A DNA stretch of 64,000 bases from Massospora cicadina (taxonomy: Eukaryota; Entomophthoromycota; Entomophthoromycetes; Entomophthorales; Entomophthoraceae). Both the position numbers and the translations under genes were made by a program. Positions 1-10,250 of the stretch are shown here, piece after piece; position 1 is the stretch's first letter; each line of letters begins with the position of its first letter. A model generated the notes under the pieces. That model was not told the DNA's origin. It searched no databases and saw nothing but the letters and a program-made list of their open reading frames with translations. The stretch spans positions 1 to 64,000 of the forward strand of contig JAKSZP010005269.1 of the NCBI GenBank assembly GCA_022478985.1, read 5' to 3'.

Positions 1-717
1 CCAGTCAAACTAATAAGGTTCTTTATTAGTTCTTTTCTGACTGTAAATGTGTGTCAATCAGTGAGTATTTTTCAGTGTTTTTTATTATAGTGAATTCTAG
101 GGAATTTATAGGGGATTCAGCTGTCTAACCCTTGGTTGACACCTCTTCAATAAAATGGCAGCTGTTGCCATTGAATCACCCTTCCTCATCTCAGCAGCGA
201 TGGTCTTCCCCATCCTAACTAGGATTCCAATGTTAGACATCCTCAAGACCTCAAATGGAAAGAGTCAAAAACGTATCATCAACATTTTCCTCTTGATCCA
301 AGCGAATCATCCATAATTGACTAGCAACCTGCTTAGATAATGGGACTTTTTACCCATTATGGCAGGTCACATTACTAACTGATTGATTCACTAGTTGCGG
401 GCGGCATCACTCACCTCGCAACTCATTAAACATTCCCAATCAGTTGGTGATGAAACCTGACCAATCCCAATTGGTACACCTGATAGTTAATTAAAATCAG
501 ATGCCCTTATTTCGTCAGCTGCTCCACCCGATGAGATATTAGGTATTCATCTGTATTAATCCCAAGGATACTACCAGATAAATATACTAAAATCCCCCAA
601 ACATAGTTCCTCTGAAATTAGGATCAACTGATTTCCAATTCACTTCACCTTAGGGAATTTTTCCCCTAGCGATACCAATTAATCTAGCAGGCTGGGAAAT
701 GGGCAAAAATGCCAACA
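1..717 (-). repeat. LTR-like repeat LR, copy 1, cut by window edge
   Basis: From about 84 to 717 this matches 52246-52880 over roughly 635 bp in direct orientation, with many scattered substitutions. Read on the minus strand both copies begin TGTTGG, as LTRs begin with TG, and both lie beside minus-strand gypsy-type coding relics. The part left of 84 no longer aligns clearly with the other copy. No TG/CA end is visible on the left, so the LTR identity is an inference; a dispersed non-LTR repeat is the alternative. Confidence 0.55.
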
Positions 718-949
718 GCAGGTCAACTCTTCTTTGATTGAAGGGTTGGGTGGCCGCTTAGCTCCAAAACTTGGTAGGAGGGATGTGAATCATAATCCCC
801 ATATCCAAAATAACTTGTGAGCCAGAGGGTATAGTGATAAGATGAGGGGCATACAGAGAGACCCCATCTTTGGCATCCACTGCCTCATGAGATAAATTAG
901 TTTTGCCTCTTAAGACTTGATATTCGACCCTACAGATGGAGGATGGGTA

Positions 950-1345
950 TTTGATGAGGCATGTTCGTTTTTTTGAGGGCTCCTTTACTTTAGACAGGGA
1001 GTTAAAATATTAACGGGATCCAATACCCTAATCATGAAAGATATTTTTCTTTGTGATTAATGATGCAATTAAACTCCCTCATCAGTTGGACCCAAATAAG
1101 TAGCTCATAGTTTATTGTTATCTAATGCGATAGTGGGGGCAGTAATTAGAAGCTTTCCAAATCGGAGAGGTAAGGCGGAATACGCCCCAATTTCTTTAGT
1201 TATTTGACTATCAGCCATCCCATATTAAGCATCATGAATCAAGTTTGAGCCATTTTTATTTTCTGGATAAGTCTGAGTGATATAACATTAACTGGTGAGA
1301 CGGTATCAATTATCACTAGGACTTTAACCTTATGAATAAGTACCA
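950..1345 (-). pseudogene. Gypsy aspartic protease relic (element G0)
   Basis: Minus-strand translation with several stops resembles a retropepsin. The catalytic segment near 1320-1290 reads VLVIIDTVSPVNVISL, where a DTGS/DTGA motif is expected, so the catalytic Gly appears replaced by Val. It shares its layout with the DTGS segment of element G6 near 61540. No reverse transcriptase follows on the minus strand before the LTR-like repeat, so pol appears to be missing. A 33-bp LINE tail has inserted at 1376-1408, close to this relic. Identification rests on one motif plus synteny with the gag relic at 2175-2531. Confidence 0.5.
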
Positions 1346-1361
1346 CTACTTAAACCACTGA

Positions 1362-1422
1362 AGAGCCAAATTGAGCCCCTTGGGTTGGGACCAACTAGTA
1401 CTAAAAAAAGAGCCAAATTGAG
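1362..1422 (+). mobile_element. 33-bp LINE-1 3'-tail insertion with 14-bp target duplication
   Basis: The 14-bp sequence AGAGCCAAATTGAG occurs at 1362-1375 and again at 1409-1422. Between them, 1376-1408, lies a segment ending GGGACCAACTAGTACT plus As; the A-run is seven long at 1403-1409, its last A shared with the duplication. It matches the sense-strand 3' end of LINE-1 (complement of 37531-37560) with one mismatch. The element is oriented plus. This is a target-primed reverse transcription product truncated to almost nothing. Confidence 0.9.
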
Positions 1423-1566
1423 AGTTAATGGCTAGTAAGCTTTTGTGGGATAAGCTGTAGTGAAGCAAGTGGGGGATTTTGCCGTGGCCAAACTTGGGGC
1501 TAATCAATGCTTTTGAAGGTTTTGTCTGCTAGCGCTTGGTTTTCCATAGAGGAACTGACCTCCAAG

Positions 1567-1644
1567 AGTTGATGTACCCCTTTCTATACAAGGAAACAAA
1601 GATCTTCATCTTTGTTTCCTTGTATAGAAAGGGGTACATCAACT
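1567..1644. repeat. Perfect 37-bp inverted repeat with 4-nt loop
   Basis: Arms 1567-1603 and 1608-1644 are exact reverse complements, separated by the loop CTTC. Outside the arms the flanks stop matching at once. The surrounding sequence is decayed retroelement, so an intact 37-bp pairing stands out. No coding function is seen. Confidence 0.9.
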
Positions 1645-2174
1645 TTCTCAGGTGCCGCTAGTACAAAACAACCTGAAGTGTTGGGGATAGAGCTAGAGCT
1701 AGAACAAGGGTCTTGAGACTCTTGATTTCCGTCAGCATAGGGAGCATCTTGCTCTATAATGACCAATCTTTGCCAATGTATACTGAAGGGTGTGGCAAAA
1801 GTCTACACCGTTGTTGGTTCTTTGCAATGGGTACAGTATAATGCAGATGTAGGTGACTTGGGGGTGTAACTGCTAGCACTTGAGACTTAGGATTATTCTT
1901 ATAATTAAATGAGTGGGCCAATAGGTTTGAGTAGTTCAGCTGGAATCTACAAAAATAGCTTCTTAAATATGGAGGAGAGACGTCCATTTAGACTTCAATG
2001 CTTTAGGATAAAGTATAATGTTAGGCATGTATTTAAATGCAAAAATGAAGCAGTGATAGTGTCATCTAAAGTAAGACTTTTTCTGGCGACCAACGTTTGA
2101 GCCTCAAGGTAAAAAGTGAGCAAACTCAGTGACAGTCTATATCCAATTAAAACTTATGCCATAAAAGTTTGCTT

Positions 2175-2531
2175 TTAGGTGGATAAAGTTAGGTCGCTCT
2201 CAAATTCCTGAAGCAAGGCAGTCTTGGCATCAGTCCAAGTATGGCAATGCAACAGATGGGGGACCATAATGTCTTGAGCGATGTGACTAAGACAATTAGT
2301 TAGGTGTTTGAGTTGCTGGGTGTCAGTGGTTTCTTCCATAGCATTTTCATTCCAAAATAAGGAAGAGAAGGTGCTCCCTTCCCCTGGGACATACTCCTCT
2401 TTAAATGATGGTTTAAATGTGCCACTGGGGGGGTTAAAGGGCCTAACAATGTACACTGACATCAGGGGAACATTTTCACTCAAAGAGTATTTAATAATAC
2501 TGGAAGTATCACAAGGGTGGAGGGCGTCCAC
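2175..2531 (-). pseudogene. Gypsy gag (capsid region) relic, element G0
   Basis: This 118-codon open frame contains AMEETTDTQQLKHLTNCLSH followed by IAQDIMVPHLLHCHTW and TDAKTALLQEF. It aligns with the minus-strand gag of element G6 near 62700-62860 (AMERATDRQNIMYLLSCLNR, then MVPSMVNFSTWAEVKQAL), so G0 and G6 are one family. It lies between the putative primer-binding site at about 3090-3107 and the protease relic at 950-1345, the expected minus-strand order. N- and C-terminal portions are lost. Confidence 0.6.
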
Positions 2532-2643
2532 TTTAGTTTGTAAGGTGTTAATATCCTCAACTATTTAATCTTAATCATTGATGGCACAAAGGGCTTACTT
2601 GGTGGCAACAAGAGGGGATAACTGCCAAATTTTGCTTTTGAGC

Positions 2644-2929
2644 TCTATAGTTGCATCTTTTTTTAGTAATAGATGGTCCCAACCTGATAAAAATACATGA
2701 TCCCAATGGGGCTTCGAACCCAGGTCACCAGCTTCCCCAACTAAGTGCTTTACCACTTAGCTACGAAGCCTTTAAAATTAAAATTATTCAAGGTGGGTTG
2801 ACCTTGGGACAAATATACCACACTGAGAATGTTTCTAGCCAGTACAGGTTTTGAACTCAAAACCTGCACTAGGGGTGGAAGCAGTTTTACCCGCTCAGCT
2901 AACCACCCTTTTTTCTATAGTTGCATCTT
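2644..2929 (-). mobile_element. Dimeric tRNA-derived SINE with LINE-1-type tail
   Basis: A 16-bp target duplication (TCTATAGTTGCATCTT) flanks the element at 2644-2659 and 2914-2929; the body is 2660-2913, minus strand. Its 5' unit (about 2908-2840) carries an A box, TAGCTGAGCGG, and a B-box-like GAGTTCAAAACC. A second unit (about 2770-2700) carries an A box, TAGCTAAGTGG, and a B box, GGTTCGAAGCC. The 3' end is GGTTGGGACCATCTATTACT plus seven A, nearly identical to the LINE-1 3' end. Pol III boxes imply transcription by RNA polymerase III. Cloverleaf pairing is imperfect in both units, so neither is a working tRNA gene. Confidence 0.85.
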
Positions 2930-3084
2930 GAAGTTCATGTTGATGTTATTCAAGGGCAAGAATTTGTTGCTCCAACCTGTGCATCATAGCGGGTAATTTA
3001 GTCAAGAGTTTAAGGCATTTTTTATCTAAAAAGAGAGTAAATTTTTAAATTGGTATTACACATTGCTTTTCACCACAAACTTGG

Positions 3085-3107
3085 GGTGTACCTGGCAGGG
3101 AGCACCA
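3085..3107 (-). other. Primer-binding site of gypsy element G0
   Basis: Minus strand reads TGGTGCTCCCTGCCAGG starting at 3107, just inside a putative LTR end (TG at 3112-3113 on the plus strand). Element G6 has TGGTGCTCGCTAC at the matching place (63103 downward). Sharing between two diverged copies supports a true primer-binding site, complementary to a tRNA ending GAGCACCA. Confidence 0.55.
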
Positions 3108-3111
3108 GTTT

Positions 3112-4420
3112 TGTCAGAACTATGGTGTAACACCTTGCATCCCTCAATATTTTGGGGCAGGGGACCCAAAGATTCAGGGTATTTAATATATTTTTTATGC
3201 TTTTCTTTACCATAAAGTCTTTACTCCAAATGCTATGTCTGGAGTGGTATTTCCTAATGATCTTGGTTAATTTTGTTCCTAAGTTTGTGAAAAGAAAGTA
3301 GTTTTAGTCATGCATCATTACAGTGGATTTTTTATTGAATCCCTGAAGCAAGTTGATCTAATCATAACAAAATCAGCGGATTCAGTGGCATAGTACTGCC
3401 TACCATTATTGCAGATGAAGGCCACAAATAAGTGCTAGTGAAACCATAGAGATTCAACCAGGGTATCAGTGAAGGATGACCCTGTCAATTATTGTATATA
3501 CCACCTGGTTTTGCTATTGAAGAATTACCAACGGAATCTGTGAGCAAGAACATAGAGTACTACCTAGGTTCTTTCATGCTACCGAATCTGGAGAGTTGAG
3601 CATCCTTTGGGAACATCACAACCTAACCTATCAGAGTTATAAAAGGACAAGTTGTTGCACTGGCCCAATTGACCAGTTGCCAGGGTTTAGAATCTGTACA
3701 TGTACATAGTTTTTGTTTTGAGCTAAAATTTGTATTTGTTCCTGAAGATGGTAAATATTTGTTGAGCTGTTGGATGAGTTCATTGACATCTTCAGTTCTG
3801 ACTAACAATTATGACTATGCAAAGATTGTAAGTCTGGTGACCCAAATGGCCAACTTACACAGTAAAGTTCTTTTGCAAGTATAATCAAAGCCTCTGTGGC
3901 TCTCATCAACTGAGACTTGGGACACGTAGTTGATGAATGTTGTGTGTCCATTGGTCAAAAAGCATCCTCTCCAAAGTATCCTCCCTGTCCGTTTCTTAAA
4001 ATAAATGGCCTGATAAGAATAAAGCTACAGGCTTACAATTATAAGATTGTCAACTGAGTGGGGCTTCTCACCAGAATGATGGTTTATCACAGTTACCACT
4101 GAATCAAATGGCAAACCAGCAGGCGATGTTTATTCCAGAGAATGATTGATGGAGAATGAGAACAAGCCCTGACAACTGGAGAAAAATTTTGGGCAAAGGT
4201 AATGGAAAGTCATCACATCATGGATGGACAAGTACAAGATGATGAAGGGGAAATGGTTAATATTCCCAAAACTCGTCAGAAAGAGCAGCTATCATTTAAG
4301 TCACTTATAAGGTTGTCACATTGAGGATTGAGAAAAATAACTGACCATATTTAACAGTACTATTACTGGGAGTCAATCAACTATGACATCACCAACCATT
4401 CCTCCAGCCAAGGGTGACGC
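3112..4420. other. Unassigned stretch, possibly the G0 5' LTR
   Basis: The left end (TGTCAGAACTATGG) is where the G0 5' LTR should begin, but no matching 3' LTR copy was found. The rest holds only short frames, for example 3623-3808 minus, with no recognisable domain. The sequence just before 4430 may include more of the truncated G1 element. Confidence 0.3.
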
Positions 4421-4429
4421 TAGTTGCAC

Positions 4430-4915
4430 AAGCCACATAAGAATACAACTGATACTGACTGTGGGTCCCGTCCTAGATTTGGATACAGTGGCCCACTCAA
4501 CGTGATGGGACTATTGATCCTAAAATATCCCCCTATCACTCCACTACTTATCATCCCCAGTCTGATGGGCAGACCAAGCGAGTTAACCAAGTCCTCAAAA
4601 AGTACCTGCGTTGCTATGCTGCGGCTGCACAGGATACCTGGGCCAACGACCTTCCCATTGCTCAATTCGCTTATAACAATGGAACCCATGCATCTATGGG
4701 GTTTTCGCCCTACAAATCGACGTTGGGTTATAATCCTTCATTTTTGGTTAGACCTTGATTGTGGCCTGAGGTCCAAGCTGCCGCAGATCACACTAAACAT
4801 ATCAGGTCAACTTAATCCTTGGTGTTGGAACACCTCACCAAAGCTATTAATGACTACTAGCAGTTTGCAGATCATAAGCGGTTCCTGGGCCACAATATAA
4901 CAGTGGGTCTTATTT
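4430..4915 (+). pseudogene. Ty3/gypsy integrase relic, element G1
   Basis: Plus-strand conceptual translation gives STTYHPQSDGQTKRVNQVLK, then YLRCYAAAAQDTWANDLPIA and QFAYNNGTHASMGFSPYKST. This is the end of the integrase catalytic core, including the conserved Glu-like region seen as QTKRVNQ in chromoviruses. The 5' end of the element (gag, protease, RT) is missing upstream of about 4430. The frame is broken before the chromodomain frame that starts at 4916. Best relatives here are the minus-strand integrases of G2 and G3. Confidence 0.8.
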
Positions 4916-5527
4916 ATGCTCGATACCCACCAATTACAAATCCAAGCTCCTTCCCATAAATTTGCAAGTAAGCGTTTGGGTCCCCATTTAGTGGAAGATG
5001 TCTTGGGTGACGGTGAATTCCGGTTGAAGCTTTTGGCTCACTGGAAACAGCATCCCATCTTCCATGTTTCCCAGCTGTTGCCTTTTAAGGGTACGATTCC
5101 CACAGAAACTGAACTGATCATCATTGAGGGCGCGGAAGAAGTTGAGGTGGAGAATATCCTGGCATCCCACAAGTCCCAATGGTCTGTTCAATATCTAGTG
5201 GCTTGGAAAGGGTATCCAGCATATGAGAACAGTTGGGTCAAGGCGCGCAATTGTGCGTCCTGTATGGAACTGGTCAAAGTGTTTCACAAATCCCACCCTG
5301 ATGCTCCCTGCCCTCTCCAAAAAGTCGTGATGGTTATGGCAATCAAGTTACCCAAGGCTCACAAAGATGTGGCTCTCGTGCAGTTTCCCAGGAGTGGGGC
5401 CCTTCCCTTGGAAAAAGGAAAGGGTAATGTAAGACCTGGGGAATGTCCCCTGGCCATTGATTGGGCCCTTTTATCATTTCTGAGCAAGAAGGTACTAAAG
5501 AGGAAGGCTGTACCTCTTGTTACTTAG
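4916..5527 (+). pseudogene. Integrase C-terminus with chromodomain, element G1
   Basis: A 203-codon open frame contains a GPY/F-like segment (KRLGPHLVEDVLGDGEFRLK) followed by a chromodomain (EVENILASHKSQWSVQYLVA, WKGYPAYENSWVKARNC). The chromodomain's aromatic residues (Y, W, Y, W) are kept, unlike the G2 and G3 copies. In chromoviruses this domain steers integration through histone marks. The frame runs over the polypurine tract and about 100 bp into the 3' LTR, which starts at 5428. The N-terminal part lies in another frame upstream, so the gene is a fragment. Confidence 0.85.
5411..5427 (+). other. Polypurine tract of G1
   Basis: The sequence GAAAAAGGAAAGGGTAA directly precedes the LTR start TGTAAG at 5428. 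The same tract stands beside the 3' LTRs of G2 and G3 on the minus strand. It primes plus-strand DNA synthesis in this class of element. Confidence 0.85.
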
Positions 5528-6587
5528 GGCGATCTCACCCACGTGGTAGACAAGTGCTGGGTAACAGCTCATCTGCTTTGGATCCCTCCTCTGGTACCCA
5601 CACTTACCTAAGCAGAACTGTTATGGGGAATTAGTGAAATCTGCGCGGAGATCACTGAAATGAAATTGATTGGAACAAAATCGAGTGGCAGGTAGCCCAA
5701 TGTTTGAAATACAAATGGTTGAAAAGAAAAGAAGTCTGATCTATTGGTCAGAATGGCCAATGGTTTTGATTTGGCTAACATTATGATTGAGAAAATTCCC
5801 TCCCTCCCAAAATTGTCAGGGATCATCCTCGACGGGCAGGCAACAATTTTGGTCACCAATGAGGGCTTGAAGCTCCCTGCCAGCAAATTGGGCGTTGCGC
5901 CCAAAGCAACAATTCTGACTGAACAAATGGCCCAGTGACTGGCATGGGAGGGTTGAGCGTCTCAAACCTGTTTCCAACCAAATGGGCCCGCCCCCACATA
6001 GGGTGGCCTTGGGGGATTCCTGCTGCTCGTCAGGCTAAATGTTATCATGCTAACCATCAGAAATGTATCCAAGCCTCAGTTTGGACGTTTGAGGTTGAAC
6101 TGATAGTGACTCAGCCTGCCATTAAATTCTTCGATGTCAGTTCTCAGTTAACTTATCTGTTCCTCATTCCCAAACAATTCTCCGGTTAGGTCAAACTTGA
6201 GGGACCTCATTCCAGCTTGTTTTCTCTCTAAATTGACTATTACCTAATCAGTCACATTGCACTGAGAAAATTGTTAGTTGATTTTTCTCCCTTAAATTTT
6301 CCATTAAAAAACCTTCTCAAAATTTGGTTTTTATATGTTGAAAATTAAACTGTTTTTTTTTCCGCCGGCACTCTCATACCCCTTGGGGTTAACAGCCGTG
6401 TTTATCTGGCATTCTATTTTGTGCCTGTATGAAATTATGGCTCACAAACAGATAGTGGTAAAACTCCTTTCCAGTTTCATATCCGTCATACCAGCAGAAG
6501 TGCCTTAGGCATTCTGGTTTTCCGTTTGGGTGCTCTGGCATCTAGGCTGGCAGGCCAGTCTAATTCTAACTTGCTGTTTGCCTGACA
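5428..6587 (+). repeat. 3' LTR of G1 (about 1160 bp)
   Basis: Begins TGTAAGACC right after the polypurine tract and ends TGCCTGACA. It is an inverted, diverged copy of the G2 LTR at 6605-7759 and also matches the split G2 5' LTR (11545-11743 plus 19637-20583). Only 17 bp separate it from the G2 LTR. Confidence 0.85.
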
Positions 6588-6604
6588 GGCTCTTAAGGCC
6601 ATCC

Positions 6605-7759
6605 TGTCAGGCAAACAGCATGTCAGAATTAAACCAGCCTGCCAGCCTAGGTGCCAGAGCACCTGAATGGTAAACCAGAATGCCAAAGGCACTGCTGCTG
6701 ATACGATGGATATAAAACTAGAGAGGAGTTTCACCAATAACTGCTGATGATTCAGAATCTTGTACAGGCACATAATGAAATACCAGATAGTTATAGCCAT
6801 TAACCCCAAGGGGTGTGTGAGTGCCGGCGAAAAGGGCGGTTATTTTTCAACATAAAAAACCAAAGTTTGGGGAAAGGATTTTTATTGGAAAATAAAGGAA
6901 AGAAATTCACCAACAATTTTCTCAGTGTAATGCAACTGATTAAATAGTGGTCAATTGATGCGGGAACAAGCAAGGATTGGGTCCCTTAAGTTTGACCTAA
7001 CTGGTGGATTTTTTGGGAATTGGGGCAGATAAGCTCAGTAGAAACTAACATCAAAGGATTCAGCGGCAGGCTGAGTCACTTCTGGTTCAACCTCGAATAC
7101 CCAAACTGAGACTAAAAGCGTTTCTGGTGGTTGGTGCAACAGCATCTGGCCCAACAAGCAACGGGAATCCCCCAGGGCCACCCAACATATGGGCAGTCCC
7201 GATTGGTTGGGAACAGGTTTGGGATGCCCAACCCACCCATGCCTGGTCACTGAGCCATTTGTTTGGTCAAAAGTGCTGCATCAGACACAACTACTAATTT
7301 GCCATATGTGAGCTTCAAACTATCACTAAAGGTGCATGATGCTACTACCTGCACATCGGGGATCTTCCTTAACAATTTTTAAGGGGGTTAATTTTTTATG
7401 ACCGCACTGCTGGCTGAATTAAAACAATCAGCAATTCCAGCCAATAATTCACTCTTCATCCCTTTTTAACTATGTGGATTCCGTTCATTGGGCTTGATTT
7501 TTTTTGGTTTTGAACCAATTGACTTCAATTCATCTATCTTGGCACATATTTCCTTAATCTGGCTAATGAGTTCAGCCAAGGTGAGCAATGGCTCAGGGGA
7601 GGGATCCAAAGAGGTATAGGCTGTTACCAAGTGCTTGTCTACCATGTTTGTGAGGTCGCCCTGGGTGATGAGGGGTACAGCTACCCTCTTCAACCCCTTT
7701 TTTCTCAGAATGGGAAGAGTAACCAATCTACACACAGGGGACACACCCCTGGACTTGCA
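6605..7759 (-). repeat. 3' LTR of G2 (1155 bp)
   Basis: On the minus strand it begins TGCAAGTCC beside the polypurine tract GGAAAAAGGAAAGGGTAA and ends CTGACA at 6605. Flanking bases CATCC (6600-6604) match CAGCC (20584-20588) after the far LTR at four of five positions, a probable target duplication. Confidence 0.85.
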
Positions 7760-8480
7760 TTACCCTTTCCTTTTTCCAAAGGAATGGCACCACTACCGGA
7801 AAACTGCACAAGGGCCACAATTTTATGAGCCTTGGGTAGTTTGATCACCATTACTGTTGCAACTTCTTTGGGGGGAGGGGACAGGGAGCATTGGGGTGGG
7901 ACTAGTGAAATGCTTTGACCAGTTCCATGCAATTAGCACAATCCGAGCCTTGGCCTAACTGTTCTCATAAGCTGGATACCACTTCCATGCGACGAGATAA
8001 TGAACTGACTGCTGGGATTTGTGGGATGCTAAGATGTTTTCCACCTCAGCTTCCTCTGCATCCTCTATCACAATTGGTCTAGGATCAGTGGGAACAACCC
8101 CCTTGAATGGGGACCACTGGGACATGTGGAAAATGGTTATTGTTTCCAATGAGCGGGCAGTTTTAACTGGAAAGCACCATTCCCTAAGTCTTCTACAACC
8201 AGATAGGAATCCAAGCGCATGCTTGCAGACTTCCAGGAAGACACCGGCATCTGCAGATGATGAGTATCTAACATAAGATGCAAGCCCACTATGATATCAT
8301 GGCCAGGAAGTCACTTACGATCTGCAAACCGTTTATAATCATTGATAGCCTTTGTGAGATGCTCCCGCACCAAGGACTGGGTAGACAAAATATGTTCAAT
8401 TTGTTCTGCGGCAGCAGGAACCTCTGAACGTAGACAGGGACCAACCGAGAAAGAGGGTTATAGCCTAATGTCACTTAGTA
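7760..8480 (-). pseudogene. G2 integrase C-terminus and chromodomain relic
   Basis: Minus frames show the end of the integrase core near 8474 (TLGYNPLS), then a chromodomain at 8149-7955 with EVENILASHKSQQSVHYLVA and WKWYPAYENS ending in a stop. The G of the usual WKGYP is W here, and the stop removes the last helix in frame. A following frame at 7932-7705 continues with PKAHKIVALVQFSGSG, equivalent to the G1 tail, and reads into the LTR. Confidence 0.75.
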
Positions 8481-9420
8481 GGGAGAAAATTCCATAGAAG
8501 CGTGAGTACCACTACTATAGGCAAATTGGGCAAGAGGGAGGTCATTAGCCAAGTATCATGTACGGTTGACGCGTAACACCACAAATAATGTCTAAAAATC
8601 TGGTTAACCCACTCAGTTTATCCGTTAGACTGAGGATGGTATACAGTGGATTGGCAGGGGGTGATTTTTAAAATGGCTAAGAGCTCATTCCAAAACTTCG
8701 CTGTAAATTGGGGTCCACAGTTACTGATGATCTCCTACGGAATACCAATCATAGAGAACAGGTGTACTAAGAGGCGAGCGGTTTCTTCTGATGTGATCAT
8801 TGAAGCACAGAGAATAAATAGGGAAAATTTGCTGAAGCAATCAACCACAACCATCACCACTGTAAACCCCTTAGAACAGGGGGAGTTTGACAACAAATCC
8901 ACAGACACTGATGTCCATGGACCCTTCGCCTGTTGTAAGGGATGTAGGAGGCCATTTCTTCCTGAGAGGTCTGACTTAGCTTGAGCACAGGTAACATAAT
9001 TGGGGATCCAGGCTGGGACTTCCTTAGTTAAACCTGCCTAGTTATAAGCCTGGTTGATCAATTCGATGCATTTCTTATTGCCTGGATGACCAATCATGGG
9101 AGGGTCATGATTCGCTCAAAGCACCTCAGTTCTAAGTGAAGGAGGAACCCAAACCCACAACCTAAAATAAATGAGACCTCGCACCAAGGAATACATGGAA
9201 TGCTTATGGGTTTGAAGGGATAATTGATTGAGTAACTCCACTCCTTTGGGGAAGGACATCAGAGCTGCCAAAACCCTGAAATGATTGGAGCATATGGAGC
9301 CAACTCTACTGAGCAACCACAGGTGGAACAATAGATATGATTTGGGTGGTGGGGATCACAGTAACCAAGTCCATTTCCTCCGAGTCTGTGGGGCAATGGG
9401 CTGGGTTGTGGCTAAGAAAG
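8480..9420 (-). pseudogene. G2 integrase core relic
   Basis: Fragmented minus-strand translation with many stops occupies the place of the integrase zinc-binding and catalytic domains, between RNase H and chromodomain. The frame at 9331-9116 corresponds in position to the linker after RNase H. Plus-strand frames here, such as 8646-8984, are antisense shadows of this gene. Assignment relies on order and on similarity to the G3 copy. Confidence 0.6.
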
Positions 9421-10250
9421 TCAGGAAGCACATTCAATGCACCTTTCACGAATCCATATTAGAAAATTGAAACTGCATAAATCCCAATAAGTATGAGCCT
9501 GTCTGTGTGCCAATTTTTGAGGTTTCCGGAAATATAAAAGGGCTTGTTGGTCCTTACGCACAGTTAACACATGCTGGGCACCCTGTAATAGGTACCGCCA
9601 ATGAGTCAATGCCCACGCTACAGCTGCCAATTCCTTATCATAAATGGCCCATGATTGCTCAGTTGAAGTGAATTTTCAGGTAAAGTAAGCAACTGGATGT
9701 TCTAAGCCATCATGCTCCTGAAGCAGAACTGACCAACTGCTACTGCTGAAGCATCACAAGTGACAATATACAGTTTGGAGGGGTCCACGTGTTTTAGGAT
9801 AGGGGGTGATATGAATACTTCTTTATTTGACTTGAACGCCTTCTGGCATTTGGAGGTCCAGTGGAAAGGGACATTCTTACCCATAAGGGCGTGGAGCGGA
9901 GCAGCTAACTGGGAAAGGGCCAGGGAAAATTTCTTTAGGAAAACAATGGTACCTAAGAAACCTTGTAATTGTTTCTGGGTTGTTGGAGTTGGACACTCAT
10001 GGATGACATCTAACTTGTTGGGCGGAATTGCATACCAATATTTTAAGATTAGGTTCCTGAGAAAGGTAACTTCCTCCTTATAAAACTCGCATTTTGAAGG
10101 CTTGACAAATAGGCCTGCTATGTGCAAAACAGCCACGACTGCTTCTAAGCCTTTAGCATGTTGTTTGGGAGTTGGAGAATGAACCAGGATGTTGTCAATG
10201 TATGTGACTGCGCATGTAAACCGGAGGTCACCCAGCACACTATTGATCAT
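9421..10250 (-). pseudogene. G2 reverse transcriptase palm/thumb and RNase H relic
   Basis: The frame 10250-9702 contains the RT catalytic segment AVTYIDNILVHSPTPKQH (positions about 10202-10191 for YIDN), FVKPSKCEFYKEEVTFL, and the RNase H start LYIVTCDASAVAVG. The frame 9630-9421 continues with RNase H (AAVAWALTHWRYLLQGAQHV). In YXDD the second Asp binds the catalytic metal; its change to Asn should abolish polymerisation. The frame is separated from the upstream RT piece by an in-frame TGA. Confidence 0.85.

Noticed and set aside
2690..2910. Two adjacent tRNA genes on the minus strand
   Set aside because: A and B boxes fit, but acceptor and anticodon stems do not pair, and both lie within one unit bounded by a target duplication with a LINE tail; they are SINE heads.
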